NCBI RefSeq assembly: GCF_048544455.1
Contig: NC_133532.1
Coordinates: forward strand, 18,478,948-18,542,947
Source of the DNA: Silene latifolia
Taxonomy: Eukaryota > Streptophyta > Magnoliopsida > Caryophyllales > Caryophyllaceae
DNA: 64,000 bases
Direction: 5' to 3'
The stretch's first letter is position 1. Every line of letters starts with the position of its first letter. Both the position numbers and the translations under genes were made by a program. A model generated the notes under the pieces. The model saw only the letters and a program-made list of their open reading frames with translations, was not told where the DNA came from and made no database searches. This document shows, in pieces, positions 1 to 11,663 of this stretch.

Positions 1-1152
1 TAAGTGTATCACAAACAGAATGGCAAAGGTGATGGGTTATTTAGTTGGGGATTTCCGAAATGCCTTTATTCCGGGGAGACAAATATCTGATAATATTCTG
101 TTGGCAAATGAGGCTCTTCATAAAATCAATTCGCACAAGAAAGGGAAGTCTGGCCGTTATGCTTTTAAAGCAGATATGAGTAAGGCTTATGATTGGGTGC
201 GTTGGGATTTTTTGCGAGCTGTGTTGTATAAGTTTGGGGTGCCGGAACGACTGGTATTTTTAATCATGAATTGTGTCACGACAGTTTAGTATCAGGTCCT
301 TTTTAATGGCGCACCATTAAGGCTTTTTTAACCGAAATGTGGCTTAAGGCAGAGCGATCCGCTTTCACCTTACCTTTTTGTTTTATGCATGGAGGCTTTA
401 TCATGTAATGTGATAAAAGCACAACAGAATGGCTCAATGAAAGGAATTAATTTATGCCGTGGGGAGGAGGCATTGTCTCACCTGTTCTTTGCGGATGATG
501 CGGTTTTCTTTTTACATGATAGAAAGAATTCCACGAAAACTCTACGGATTATTTTGAAGAAGTATTGCAAGGTGTCCGGCCAAGTAATGAATGAAGATAA
601 ATCGGGAATTCTTTTTAGCCCTAGTACTACACTTGCACAGGCGCGTTGTGGAATGCGGAATCTACGAGTTAAGGGTAATAAAGGATTGGGAAAATATCTT
701 GGATTACCAACGGACTTGCAAGGATCGAAGAGGGAACTTTTCAAAGGAATTATTGATATTGTCATGAGGCATATTTCTTCATGGAATGGGATTTTTTTTT
801 ACTCCAGTGGGAAGGTTAACTTTAATCTCATCTGTCCTATCAAACATCTCTAATTACTTTCTATCGGTATTTAAAATATCGGTAAGTGTGACTAATAAGA
901 TGAATTCCTTATTATCACATTTTTGGTGGGCGGGTGGTAGATTGGGGAGAACAATCCATTGGAGTAGTCAAAAGTTTCTTAGTTTACCAAAGAGGGAAGG
1001 TGGTCTTGGTATTCGAAATATTGAGTGCCTTAACCAAGCAATGCTTGGGAAGCATGCGTGGAGGATTTTATCTGGTGATCGTTCTTTTTTCACACGTGTT
1101 TTCCGTAAAAAGCTGCTGGGTGATGAAGTTTTGAAGGACAAATGAGTGATAC
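1..1152 (+). pseudogene. LINE (non-LTR) retrotransposon, reverse transcriptase part, 5' piece
   Basis: Encodes the reverse transcriptase of a plant L1-type LINE, which copies element RNA at a nicked chromosomal target. Seen in order: the FIPGRQISDNILLANE block (from about 74), motif A as ADMSKAYDWVRWDFL (about 170-215), a GLRQSDPLSPYLFVLCMEALS-like block (about 345-400), motif C FADD (about 490), and the thumb and connection ending in an REGGLGIRNIECLNQAMLGK stretch (about 980-1050). The frame breaks at about 288, at about 300-388 and again near 790-850, so it cannot make a full protein. The 5' end lies outside the window. It stops at 1152, where a gypsy element is inserted, and continues at 17367. 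The pentamer GATAC at 1148-1152 is the left target duplication of that insertion. Confidence 0.93.
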
Positions 1153-2566
1153 TGTAATACTACGGTTTTATGAGTCTCTACGTACTCTTCGAGTGGGTCT
1201 TACTCTGTCGAGTAAAGGTGTTTTGGGTTTTTAAAACAGTTTATGTCTGTAGGGTACTCGATCGAGTAGCCTTGGTACTCGATCGAGTAGGGGGCACTCC
1301 ATCGAGTACATTGGGCACTCGATCGAGTGGCTCGATTTACGGATAATGTTTTGTCGGGTTTTGTTAATAATGCGAATTAATATATAAACCTTTCCGTCAC
1401 TTTCATAATACACTTTTATCAAACCTAATTACTTCAAAAGAGATTCCAAACTACGTTCTTTGCATCGTTCGCATTATTGACAAATCCCGGAGTTTGGGAG
1501 GTCGGAATCTATCGTTCTTAACATCCTTGTGATCCTTGCGTCGAGGGTAAGATCTACGTACCGATTTTATAGTATTTTATTAAGTTTGTTTAAACCCTAA
1601 TTTGGGGATTTGGGGGTTTTGTTGGTTTTTATGATTGTTAGTAATTATGTGATCATATTTTAAGAGGAGAATTCGTAGAGGAGGCTTTTTGATAACAGTT
1701 GTTGAGATCATCTAATTGTTTTGCATTCCAGGTAGGGTTTCCCTACTCAGTATTATTCACATATGTGTTGGTTGTGATCTATGTTTGTTGAGTATTATCA
1801 TACGAGTATTGTGACGGTTGTTGGAATTGTTTACTGCTGGTAGTTATGATTGGTTGTATCTGTCTGTGGTATTCGGGGTGCGTCCCTGACTGAGTGGGGT
1901 CACTTGCGGGAGTGGCTTCACGCCCATTATTCGCCTTCTGTGGAACCCGCAACAGAAGGGATGTGCACATTAATGGATTTGGGTTATTCGCTCTATGGTA
2001 TGAGCGGGGCTTAGGTGGGTACGGCTGCGGTTCCCCACTGGTGGAGTGGAGTAACCTGTTGCGACGGGTACTCTGGCAGGACTATCCACTTTACTGTGTA
2101 GTCGGTGATGAGGAGTTGATTGTGGAGTTTGGGTTATGTGACGATTGAGATATGTTGGTTTCTGTCTTATAGTAGTTGTATATGTATGATTGTGTGAATA
2201 GTACTTACCCCGTTTTATTGTTTTAAAAACTGTGGTGATCCATTCGGGGATGGTGAGCAGTTGTTGAGCAGGTATGAGTCGAGACATATGGGCTAGCTGG
2301 GATGTGTCACCTTCAGATGATAGAGTCTTCCGCTGTAGCTTGAGTAGTTTATCAGACATTTGTTTAGTTGTTTAGACAGTTGGCTTATGAACATGTAATC
2401 CGTTTTTGGCAGATTGGTTTTTGGATTGTATTCACCTTAAACTTTATACTATTTAAACGTTGTTTCTTTATTGTCTTTTGATTATCATTGCCTCGGAAAA
2501 CCGAGATGGTAACAGCTTTATACTTGAGTGGTCGTGGTAAGGCACTTGGAGTATGGGGGTGTTACA
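1153..2566 (+). repeat. 5' LTR of the Tekay-like element
   Basis: 1414 bp, TG...CA ends, matching 15952-17366 along its whole length. It contains a palindrome array (1253-1331) followed by a TATATAAAC box (1381-1389). The PBS follows directly at 2570. Confidence 0.93.
1253..1389 (+). promoter_or_regulatory. Palindrome array plus TATA box in the Tekay-like 5' LTR
   Basis: Four units of the palindrome ACTCGATCGAGT, one with a single mismatch (CCATCGAG), are spaced about 20 bp apart at 1253-1331. About 50 bp downstream is TATATAAAC (1381-1389), the likely core promoter of the genomic RNA. The same arrangement occurs in the 3' LTR (array 16054-16130, TATA 16181-16189), where all four units are perfect. 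The promoter role is inferred from position. Confidence 0.7.
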
Positions 2567-2569
2567 AAA

Positions 2570-2582
2570 TGGTATCGGAGTG
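2570..2582 (+). other. Primer binding site, tRNA-iMet type
   Basis: TGGTATCGGAG begins 3 bp after the LTR. It resembles the TGGTATCAGAGC site complementary to initiator tRNA-Met, with one visible A to G change, and would prime minus-strand DNA synthesis. Confidence 0.8.
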
Positions 2583-3443
2583 ACGATCCTGAAACCTGTA
2601 ACTAATGAATCTAATGAACATAGGGAGTCAAATATAATGAACCCGGGGTAAAAGTTGTAGGAGCTAATGCAAAGGCTTGGGATATGTCCTAAAGTCGCGA
2701 ACTCGCCCTACAATTTTGAACCGGTCACATGGGGGGTGTGTGTCGGAGTCGTGTGTGCTATCTTTTGGTTTGTGTGTGTACGTAATGATATATGTTGAGA
2801 ATCATTGGATGTTGGAAATGGAGGATTGGGTGTGTGGTTAAAAGTTGAAGAGGTGTGTTTTATATGTGGAATTGAATGAAAGGCATGTTAGCTGTTTATA
2901 ATGTGGCACTTGATAACATTAAGTAGTTTATTTTTGTTGATTGTATGAGGAATTGCGTAGATTTGCATGCGTAGTTGTTGTTATAATGTTAAGATAATAA
3001 TGAATGCATAGTACGTTGAGGTATGTGAGATAACATGCGGGTAGTATTCATGAGTCTGCATGACTCGGTCGTGTGGGGGGCACTCGATCGAGTGGGTGAG
3101 GTACTCGACCGAGTGGATCTGACTCGATCGATTGGGTATTTGACGTTTTCATGATCAGAACCGTGTTTTTGGGTACTCGATCGAGTACATAGGGGCACTC
3201 GATCGAGTAGGGGGCACTCGATCGAGTGGCCTGTCAGCTCGATCGAGTAGGTTAGAGATCAAAAGGTCTGTTTGGGGTCTGGAGTCGGGGTACTCGATCG
3301 AGTACGTGGGGCACTCGATCGAGTAGCCTCCACTCGATCGAGTAGGTTTGGACACTCGATCGAGTGGGTTCTAGGCAGGCTGTTTTCGTGTTTTGAGTTA
3401 TAGTACGTATGTTTATATCTACCTTTTCTTATATAGTTTCAAG
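2583..3443 (+). promoter_or_regulatory. Leader of the Tekay-like element with a long palindrome array
   Basis: About 860 bp of untranslated leader between PBS and gag. The segment 3075-3370 holds ten perfect TCGATCGA cores plus one degenerate copy (CGACCGA), mostly as ACTCGATCGAGT. The array ends about 75 bp before the gag ATG at 3444, and a TTATATAG stretch (about 3429-3437) lies between. It could act as a second internal promoter, a packaging signal or a silencing target; none of these is proven. Confidence 0.6.
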
Positions 3444-4420
3444 ATGCCGCCAAAGAAAACCGCTTTGTATGCGAGAGCTGAGAGCATGAACGTGGATAAC
3501 ATAGTTAAGATGTTGGAGCATCAAGATGCTCTTACGGAGGCCTTAAGAGAGTGGGGAAGGATAAGGAGGTTGATCACTCTAAGATCAGCCTATACATAGC
3601 AAGGTTTAACCCAAAAGAGTATAAGGGGACCGGGGAGCCAATTCTTCTTGACAATTGGCATAGGGAGATGGAGAACATTCTGGATTTAGTGTATTGTCCG
3701 GATGAGATGAGGGTAGAACAAGCTGCGTTCTACTTGAGGGAGGCAGCAGGAGAGTGGTGGGACAAGGTGAAAGTGAGTGTTAGAGAGATGTATGAGAAGC
3801 AGGGGCTGCCTGCTATTCCTTGGGAAGAGTTTAGGAAAGCTATGAAGAGGAGTTCGTGCTTAGGAACATGTGAGGAGTAAGGTCGAGGGAGGAGTTTGAT
3901 GGGTTCAAGATGACCTCTGAGATGTCTCTGGCTGAGTACAATAAGCAGTTTAATGAGAAGTCTAGATATGCTGAGGATATGGGACTGAGTGAGGAAAACC
4001 TAGCTCTGAGGTTCGAGAAGGGGTTGACCCCCAAGATAATGGATAAGTTACCCGTGGGAGTCTTTACTGAGAAGGCTGGGAGAGCTGAGAGGTTGGTAGA
4101 GATGGCCCGGGAGAGAGGTGCTGAGAAAAGAAAGGCTGAGAGCGAGGGTGGTGGCCAATCTAACTACAAGAAAGACAACCACAATCAGGATAGAGTGTAT
4201 TCTTCTGGTTCAGGGTTTAGTGCTGGGGCTTCATACGGGCGTGGCCGTGGTAGTAGTGGTGGTAGTTGGGGTATGACCTGATTTAACTGTGGCAGTGTAG
4301 GCCACAAGAGACATGAGTGCACCGGTGCGGCGAACAGGGGGTTACGAGATCGGGACGGGGAGTTTTTCTCGGAGGCCGGCACTGAGTTTTGCGAAATGCA
4401 GACCGGTGGGTCATGGAACA
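3444..4420 (+). pseudogene. gag: gag of the Tekay-like element (broken)
   Basis: Structural capsid and nucleocapsid protein of the virus-like particle. It starts at ATG 3444 (MPPKKTALYARAES), just after the leader. The capsid block runs from about 3593 (IARFNPKEYKGTGEPILLDN, later AAGEWWDKVK), then continues in another frame from 3910 (MSLAEYNKQFNEKSRYAEDM). Frameshifts lie near 3540-3560 and 3880-3910. The zinc knuckle reads stop-FNCGSVGHKRHEC at 4279-4320. The expected first Cys of the CX2CX4HX4C motif is replaced by TGA, so the knuckle is lost and the frame closed. Downstream of about 4320 the frame is unclear. Confidence 0.88.
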
Positions 4421-4554
4421 ACTGGGAGGTCGAGCAACAACGGTGGAGGTAACCGCAATAGCGGTAATTCTTATCGAAACCGATTACCAACACCAACAAC
4501 AACCGGGGGTCGGGTGCTAAGCCGACTACTTCACCAAGATCTTGTCCCGAGGAG

Positions 4555-6013
4555 GTGGGCGGAAGATCGTGGAAAGTCATGTTTATGATGGACAAACAAG
4601 CAGCTGAGGACGACGCACATGTTATCACTGGTACCTTTCTTGTTAATAGTGTTCACACCTTTGTTTTGTTTGATTCAGGGGCGTCTCAGTCGTTTGTATC
4701 TTCGAATCATGTTAAACAGTTGGGCTTGAGAGAGTATGAGTCCGTAAGTGAGAGTTTTTATACCTTCGGGAGAGTCTGTAACATGTGGGAGGTTGTTTAA
4801 GGATGTATCTTTGATAGTTGGGCAAGTTAATCTATCTGTAGACTTGCTTGAGTTTCCTTTAAACGGTTTTGAGATGATAGTCAGGATGGATTGGTTAGGA
4901 AAGTATAAAGCAAAGATAGACTGTCATCAAAAGAAAGTGTCTTTGAGAGGTCCTAAGGGCATTAGTGTGTCTTATCGTGGGTTTGTTGTCAAACCCAAAG
5001 TTAAGCTGATTGCAGCTGTGACCTTGAAGTCCTATTTGAGGAAGGGGTGTCCGTTGATCTTGTGCCATGTGAGAGATGACCGGATAGAGAGTCCGAGAGT
5101 TGATCAGATACCAGTTGTGGGGGAGTTTTCAGATGTCTTTCCAGAGGAGATCCCGAGGTTACCGCCGAAGAGGGAGATAGATTTCACGATTGAGTTGAAA
5201 CCGGGGACGGGGCCAATCTCTAGGGCACCGTACCGGATGGGTCCTAAGGAGTTGGAGGAGCTCAGGAAGCAGTTGAACGATCTGATAGAGAAGGGATACA
5301 TTAGACCAAGTGTATCACCGTGTGAAGCACCAGTTCTTTTCGTGAAGAAGAAAGATGGGAGTTTGAGGTTGTGCATAGATTACCAGGAGTTGAACCAGGT
5401 GACGGTAAAGAACAAGTATCCTTTGCCGAGGATAGATGACCTATTTGATCAGTTGAGTGGCGCATCAGTCTTTTCCAAGATTGATTTGAGGTCGGGATAC
5501 CATCAAGTGAAGATTAGGGAGGTGGACATACAAAAGACAGCTTTCACGTCGAGGTATGGCCATTATGAGTATGTGGTGATGCCTTTTGGGTTATCTAATG
5601 CACCAGATGTGTTTATGGATTTGATGAACAGAGTTTTCAGTCAGTTTCTGGACAAGTTTGTGGTGGTTTTCATCGATGACATCTTAGTCTATTCCAAGAC
5701 TAAAGAGGAGCATGAGGAACATCTGAGGATCGTGTTGCAGAACTTGAGGGAACACGAGTTGTATGCTAAGTTGTCCAAGTGTGAGTTTTGGTTAGAGAAA
5801 GTTGTTTTTCTGGGGCATGTGATCTCTAAGGATGGGGTAGCTGTGGATCCGGCAAAGATTGAGGCAGTGACCAAGTGGAAAGCACCAAAGAATGTAGCTG
5901 AGATTCGGAGTTTCTTGGGTTTAGCTGGATACTACAGACGGTTCGTGAAGGATTTCTCCAAGATTGCTAGACCTATGACAGCTTTGATGAGGAAAGAGAA
6001 CAGGTTTCGTTGA
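4555..6013 (+). pseudogene. pol: Aspartic protease and reverse transcriptase of the Tekay-like element
   Basis: The retropepsin active site is LFDSGASQSFV (about 4669-4701). A frameshift near 4750-4800 then leads into a 421-codon frame (4748-6013). The second protease landmark appears as RMDWLGKY (about 4885-4908). RT motifs follow in canonical order: linker [30 protein letters not shown], motif [11 protein letters not shown] (about 5478), MPFGLSNAP (about 5580), catalytic FIDDILVYS (about 5668) and [10 protein letters not shown] (about 5809). The RT Asp residues are intact. The frame closes at TGA 6011-6013, probably a mutated Trp codon, before RNase H. Confidence 0.93.
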
Positions 6014-6622
6014 GATGAGAGTTGTGAGACGGCATTCCAAACATTAAAGGAGCGTTTGACCACAGCTCCAATCTTAGCATTGCCTGAAGGGAGTGAGAAC
6101 TTTGAGGTTTATACATATGCCTCGAAGAACGGGTTGGGATGTGTGTTGATGCAGAACGGTAAAGTAATAGCCTATGCTTCTAGGCAATTGAAGCCTTATG
6201 AGGAGAATTATCCTACACACGACCTAGAATTGGGTGCAGTAGTGTTTGCTCTCAAGATTTGGAGACATTACCTTTATGGGGCGACCTTTAAGGTATTTTC
6301 AGATCACAAGAGTCTCAAGTACATCTTCACTCAAAAGGAGTTGAACATGAGACAGAGGAGGTGGATGGAGTTGATTGGCGATTATGACATGGATATTATC
6401 TACCATTAAGGGAAAGCCAATGTTGTTGCAGATGCTTTGAGCAGGAAGAGTGTACATTCTTTATGTACCGCTATATCGTTGATGAGGTTGAGAGATGAGG
6501 TGGGGAAGTTTGGGATAGATATGATACATAGAGGGGATGCCATGGGAGATTTGACCATGCAGCCTGATCTTTATGATGATATACGAGGTAAACAGGCTTT
6601 GGATCCTAAGATGGTAGAGTAG
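6014..6622 (+). pseudogene. pol: RNase H domain of the Tekay-like element
   Basis: Continues in the same frame as RT. It degrades RNA in the RNA:DNA hybrid. The chain includes [16 protein letters not shown] (about 6107-6155), [34 protein letters not shown] (about 6290) and GKANVVADALSRKS (about 6410-6450). The usual first acidic residue in the DAS motif is Tyr here (YAS), so this copy should be catalytically dead. Stops TAA 6407-6409 and TAG 6620-6622 interrupt the frame. Confidence 0.9.
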
Positions 6623-7975
6623 AGAGTGTCTAGATTCTCTATTCATTCAGATGGTAGTTTGAGGTTTGATGGGAGGTGGTGTGTCCCTAATGATGAGGAG
6701 CTGAAAAAGACAATCATGACAGAGGCACATTGTACACCGTATTCGGTACATCCAGGTGGAGACAAGCTATACAAAGATTTAAAGAACACGTTCTGGTGGC
6801 CTTGGATGAAGAAAGAAACAGCTGAGTTTGTGGCCCGTTGTTTGACATGCCAGAGAGTTAAAGAGGAACAGCGACGACCACAAGGTAAGATTCAGTCTCT
6901 TGAAATACCTGAGTGGAAGTGGGAATCCATTTCTATGGATTTTATCGTGGGTTTGCCAAAGAGTCAACATGGTAACAACATGACATGGATTATAGTGGAT
7001 CGACTGACCAAGTCAGCTTATTTTGTGCCAATGAAAGATACATGGACTAAAGCACAATTAGCTATGGCTTATCAGAAGAATGTGCTAAAGTTACATGGGG
7101 TGCCTAAAGACATAGTATCTGACAGAGATGCGAGGTTTATCTCCAAGTTTTGGAAAGAGTTACATGAATCTTTGGGAACGACATTGAAGATAAGTACAGC
7201 ATTTTATCCTGCAACAGATGGTCAGACAGAGAGAACAATCAAGACTCTTGAGGATATGTTACGAGCTTGTGTGATGGACTTTGGTGGTAGCTGGGAACAG
7301 AGGTTGGATTTGATAGAGTTTTCTTACAACAACAGCTATCACACTAGTATTGGCATGGCACCGTTTGAGGCTTTATATGGGAGGAGATGTAGGAGTCCGA
7401 TCTGTTGGGACGACAGTGCTGAGGCAGTGGTTTTAGGACCAGCGATGGTACATGACATGGTTGAGCAGATTAGGATGATCAGGCAGAGGATGAGAGCAGC
7501 TCAGGATAGGCAAAAGAGTTATGCAGATCTACATCGTCGAGATATCGAGTTTCAGGTTGGGGACAAGGTTCTTCTGAAGGTGTCTCCCATGCGTGGGGTT
7601 ATGAGATTTGGGAAGAAAGACAAGCTGAGATAGAAGTTCATAGGGCCATATGAGATCCTAGACAAGGTTAGAGAGGTTGCTTACCGTTTGTCATTACCGT
7701 CTTCTTTGGATAGGGTGCATAATGTGTTTCATGTATCTGAGTTGCGGAAGTATGTGAGTGATCCGTCACATGTGTTAGAGGCAGGGAGCATAGAGCTAGA
7801 TGAGTCCTTGTCTTAACTTGAGGTGCCTAAGCAGATTCTTGACCGGAAGGTTAGGAAGACTAGGAGTGGTGAGACAGTTTTGCTTAAGATGCTTTGGTCT
7901 AATCATGAGGTAGAGGAAGCTACATGGGAGGCAGATGAGGCTATGAGAGAGCGTTACCCTTTCCTTTTTGGTTAG
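6623..7975 (+). pseudogene. pol: Integrase with C-terminal chromodomain, Tekay-like element
   Basis: Inserts cDNA into chromatin. The HHCC zinc domain is seen as AHCTPYSVHPGGDK ... CLTCQRVK (about 6720-6865). The D,D,E core is visible as SMDFIVGLP (about 6935), VSDRDARF (about 7115) and DGQTERTIKTLEDM (about 7217), with all three acids retained. The GPY/F region runs [21 protein letters not shown] (about 7635-7700). The chromodomain ends LWSNHEVEEATWEADEAMRE ... PFLFG at stop 7973-7975. In-frame stops at 7631-7633 and 7814-7816 disable it. A chromodomain usually directs insertion to heterochromatin, which fits this nest. Confidence 0.93.
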
Positions 7976-8168
7976 GTATATATGGTTACGGGGACGTAAC
8001 CATGTTTCTTTTAGGGGGGTAGGAGATGATCGCAAAGAGTTTTACACCCTTTTTGTGTTGTGTCGGTTTGTTTTGTAGTAGTTTGAGTCGGGTTGAGTTT
8101 GGTTGGTAACATGTTTTTATGTTAAGTTTTATCTTGGTTGTTGTGTCGGGAGTGTGGTAGTATGTTTT
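7976..8168 (+). other. 3' untranslated part of the Tekay-like element before the nested insertion
   Basis: Non-coding, T/G-rich. It ends with GTTTT (8164-8168), the left target duplication of the nested element. The host element resumes at 15898 and runs to its PPT. Confidence 0.75.
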
Positions 8169-9476
8169 TGTAATACCCGCCTTTTCGGAGACCCGTTGAC
8201 CAGCGTTGACCGACCTTGGAAGATGTAATAGTCCTTAGAAGTGCGTACCAAAGTTATCTTATGTTGTGAGTTAGGGGTGGTACTCGATAGAGTAGAGGCT
8301 ACTCGATCGAGTAGCGTGGATAATCGATCGAGTAGGGGCCACTTGATCGAGTAGCGTCTTTTCAGCGAGGGTTTATAATCGTGTTTTGTTAAATCCGTAA
8401 ATCATTTTCGCCTCTTTCTCCTAAACCTAAATGCCGCCCTTTTCTCTTCCCTGCACCATATGTCCTCCATGGAAGCCCTTGAAAGTCCTCATGCCTTAGG
8501 AGTGCGTAGCTTGAGTCGGGTAGCGGTCCTTTGCCAAGTTTTCCTCATGTAGGTACGTCGTCATCATCACCTGTGCCTTGTGTTTTCAGTTAGGATTAGA
8601 ATGGTAGTAATAGATGACTGTATGGTATGTATAGGTCTTGCTTGATTGCTGGATATTGCGTGTGTTGGCATGGAATCGTTGCAGTCGCGTAAAGGCAGGT
8701 TCGCCTACTCAGTTTCTGTGGATGGTCTAGTGTGTCGGTTGTTGTGTCGTGGTTGTTGTGTTGTAGTTGTGTTTGTGTGGCAGTGTATATGCGGTATTCG
8801 GTTGGTATATACAGTTTGTTGGTTGTTGTTGTATTGCAGCTGTCTGTGATTGTTTGTCTTTGGTTCTCGAGGTGCGTCCTCGGCTGAGTGGAGTCACTTG
8901 CGGGAGTGGCTTCACGCCCTAGTTTCGCCCTCCGTGGAACCCGCCACGGAAGGGGATGGGCACATTAATGCGACAAGATTATCGCTCGGTATGATGAGCG
9001 GGGATTAGGTGGGAATGGCTGCGGTCCCCCACTGGCAGGGCTGGTCCAGTGGACAGTCGGTGACGGAGATTGATTGGAGTGGGTGTGATTGTGTGCGACT
9101 GGTTGTGTTGTGTTGTGTTGATAATTGTTGTTGGTTTATGTTGAGTCTTGCCTCAGTTATTGACCTTGTGTGGTTGTCTTATTTGTTTATGTGTCTGCCG
9201 TGATCCCTTATGGTGAGCAGTCAGCCTTAGCAGGTGTTGATGTTGTTGATAGCTGAAGTCCTGGCAGGGATGAGTCCTCACGAGTTCGGATAATGGTAGC
9301 GTGTAGCTGACGAGTTGTATCTTATTTTGTTGGTTGGCTGTAACGCTTGTAAATTTAACTATAATTGTTCTGTTATCGACCTTTGATGATTATTTACCTC
9401 GGGCAACCGAGATGTTAACGCCCTTATATGCTAAGGAAGGTCTATATAAGGCTCCCCGGTATATGGGGGTGTTACA
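8169..9476 (+). repeat. 5' LTR of the nested ORF1-bearing element
   Basis: 1308 bp, matching 14564-15892. It has a palindrome array at 8281-8360 (four units, of which two have a perfect TCGATCGA core), directly followed by GTTTATAATC (8371-8380), a plausible TATA box. The LTR end TATGGGGGTGTTACA is shared with the host Tekay-like LTR. Confidence 0.92.
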
Positions 9477-9479
9477 CAA

Positions 9480-9492
9480 TGGTATCAGAGCG
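9480..9492 (+). other. Primer binding site, tRNA-iMet type
   Basis: TGGTATCAGAGCG, 3 bp after the LTR: a clean match to the initiator tRNA-Met complement used by many plant gypsy and copia elements. Confidence 0.88.
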
Positions 9493-10440
9493 ACGATTTT
9501 GGAACCTGTAACAAATGAACCTAATGAACGTAGTGAGTCTAATAAAATGAACCTGGTGTATGTATAATGGGAGCCCCAACTGATGTTAGGTTTTGGGTGA
9601 GTAGGCGCCCTCATTTCAAAATCTTGGCCCCATTGTACTTAAGCCAGTCACTGGGTATGGGAATGTGGAGTCCGTGAGTATGTACTTAATGTGTATGTTG
9701 ATTTTGTTGGAACTATCAATGGATGAGTCTTTGTTGAAGTTGATATAGGCATGATAGTTGCATCTGGATCGTGTGTGGTGAAGTTTTGGTAGAATTTGTG
9801 GGTATATGTGATGATAATGAGAAACGTAAAAGGGTTTTATTTAATAGAAATACGTGAAAGGTGTAGAAGTGTATGCTGTAATGTGAAAAGTGATCGTGTT
9901 GGTGTTTGCCTCAAGTTGTTAGTGATGGTGATCCTATATGAGTTTATAAGTCCTACTGTAGCTATAATGATGATAGTTAAAGAAGTGTTGAGTTATAATA
10001 TGAGAAATAGCCAATAGTGATGTGTTATACAATGTTTAATGGCTGAAAAATTTCCGCTTGCGTGGTGATTGATTTGTGTAGAATAATCTGTTTATGTTGA
10101 AACTGGGAACATGATAATAATACACTTGGATGACAGGTGGAAATTTATTGTTAATTATATGTTGTAATTAACGTGAGCATAATTTTGCTAGTTATGTGGT
10201 AAGACGAGTTTAGACATGATATGGTGACGTGATTGTGTATATGAATGACTCAGTAGCAGGTAAACCGTGTTGTGTGCAGTTGTTGTAGCGTAATATGATA
10301 TGAATCTTATCTGATGAGACGATATGATATGTTTGAGTAATAATGGTGATATAGAAGTGAGTACGATAACCAGTGACGAATTCCGAACTTGGTTTGGAAT
10401 CGACACGCGATATTGTTTTTGCAGGAATTTTCAATTAATT
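9493..10440 (+). other. Leader of the nested element, no gene seen
   Basis: AT-rich, without convincing reading frames or domain motifs. Short open frames here lack recognisable features. Confidence 0.5.
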
Positions 10441-11663
10441 TCGTATTTCTGACCGAGTACTCAACCTTACTTGACCGAGTGCGAGTGCTTACTAGACCGA
10501 GTAGACCTCACTCGATCTAGTTAGGAAGCCATGACGTCAAAATGTGAGAACTTTCAGCGGATACTCGACGAAATAGCACCTACTCGATCGAGTAGAGGGC
10601 ACTCGATCGAGTACCCTGGGCACTCGATCGAGTAGGCTACAGTATAGTGGCCTTTACGGGTTTCATAAAACCCTTGTTTTTCCTTATTCTTCTTACTCTT
10701 TCTTCCTTATTCGAAACCCTAAGCCCCTAAATCTCTCAAAAGCTCTCATATTCTTGTGGTTGTGGTGACTAATTCGGGTTGTTTTCCTTGTTTAATTTCG
10801 TTCTTTTACTTTCCATCTAATCAAGGTATGAATTTCTTCCCTATTTACATGTTTTTATCACTTTGAACCTATTAGGATGATAGAATAGTCCGAAAATTTT
10901 GATTCATATGGACAAAAAATTGCTTGTAATTGTTGTAATGTGATTCACATGCTTCTCTTTCATGATTGTTGATGTTAATTGCTCCAAAAATAGAATAGAA
11001 ATTGCAAAATTGGGGACGAATTTTTCTAGGGTTTGTAAAATCAAAATTGATTTTGGTTGTTTTCTACATGTTGGATGATGAAGTTGAGTACTATATGTTG
11101 TATATATCATGTTGGAAGTTGGATTTTGTGATTTTCGCCTTAAAACTTGCCTTAAAACCCCGTCTTAAAAGTGCCCCAAATTGAAATTCGTTTTCTATGA
11201 CTGAGGTTTTGTGTTGAATATGAATGCATATGCAAGAGTTAAACTTTTAATATAGTGATCGTGATGCTAATTCTTGATGAATGTGTCAAAATCGTTACAG
11301 CTGTAGAGACCGTCTGATTAGTTTAATTGAGAGGTTTCCTCATACTGTTGAATGTTGGTGATGACATGTATTAAGTTGCCTTTCTATGAACATCTATGAA
11401 TATTTCACTTGTTATCAAGTATATATATGAAGTAGCATTTGAGCCATGCCATGATAGCTGAATTGGTCGAGTAAATCATGTTTATCATGTTAAACTTTTC
11501 ACAGCTATAGAGATCGTCTGAAATGCTATAAATTGAATTTATATATCAAATTGGGAATTTGTTGGTGAAAGTGTGTACCTAGATGATTATTCAATGTTCA
11601 ATTTGTGTAAATTACATGTTTTAAGTGCCTATGCAAGTATGTTTAAATTGTATGCTGAAACAG
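10441..11663 (+). promoter_or_regulatory. Palindrome array, 5' leader exon and leader intron of the ORF1-like gene
   Basis: Palindrome units at about 10450-10640 include three perfect TCGATCGA cores (about 10579-10632) and several decayed ones. A pyrimidine-rich leader follows (about 10675-10825), typical of a plant 5' UTR. It ends AATCAAG followed by GTATGAA, a good donor at 10826. The acceptor GCTGAAACAG ends at 11663 and the ATG starts at 11664, giving an inferred 838-bp intron. This looks like a gene-type promoter and spliced leader inside the element. Confidence 0.55.

Noticed and set aside
4555..7975. Endogenous pararetrovirus (caulimovirid)
   Set aside because: The presence of integrase, a chromodomain, LTRs and 5-bp target duplications identifies an LTR retrotransposon.
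8646..8849. 67-codon open frame present in both LTRs of the nested element
   Set aside because: Cys/Val-rich translation of T/G-rich LTR DNA, with no domain and no selection signal visible.
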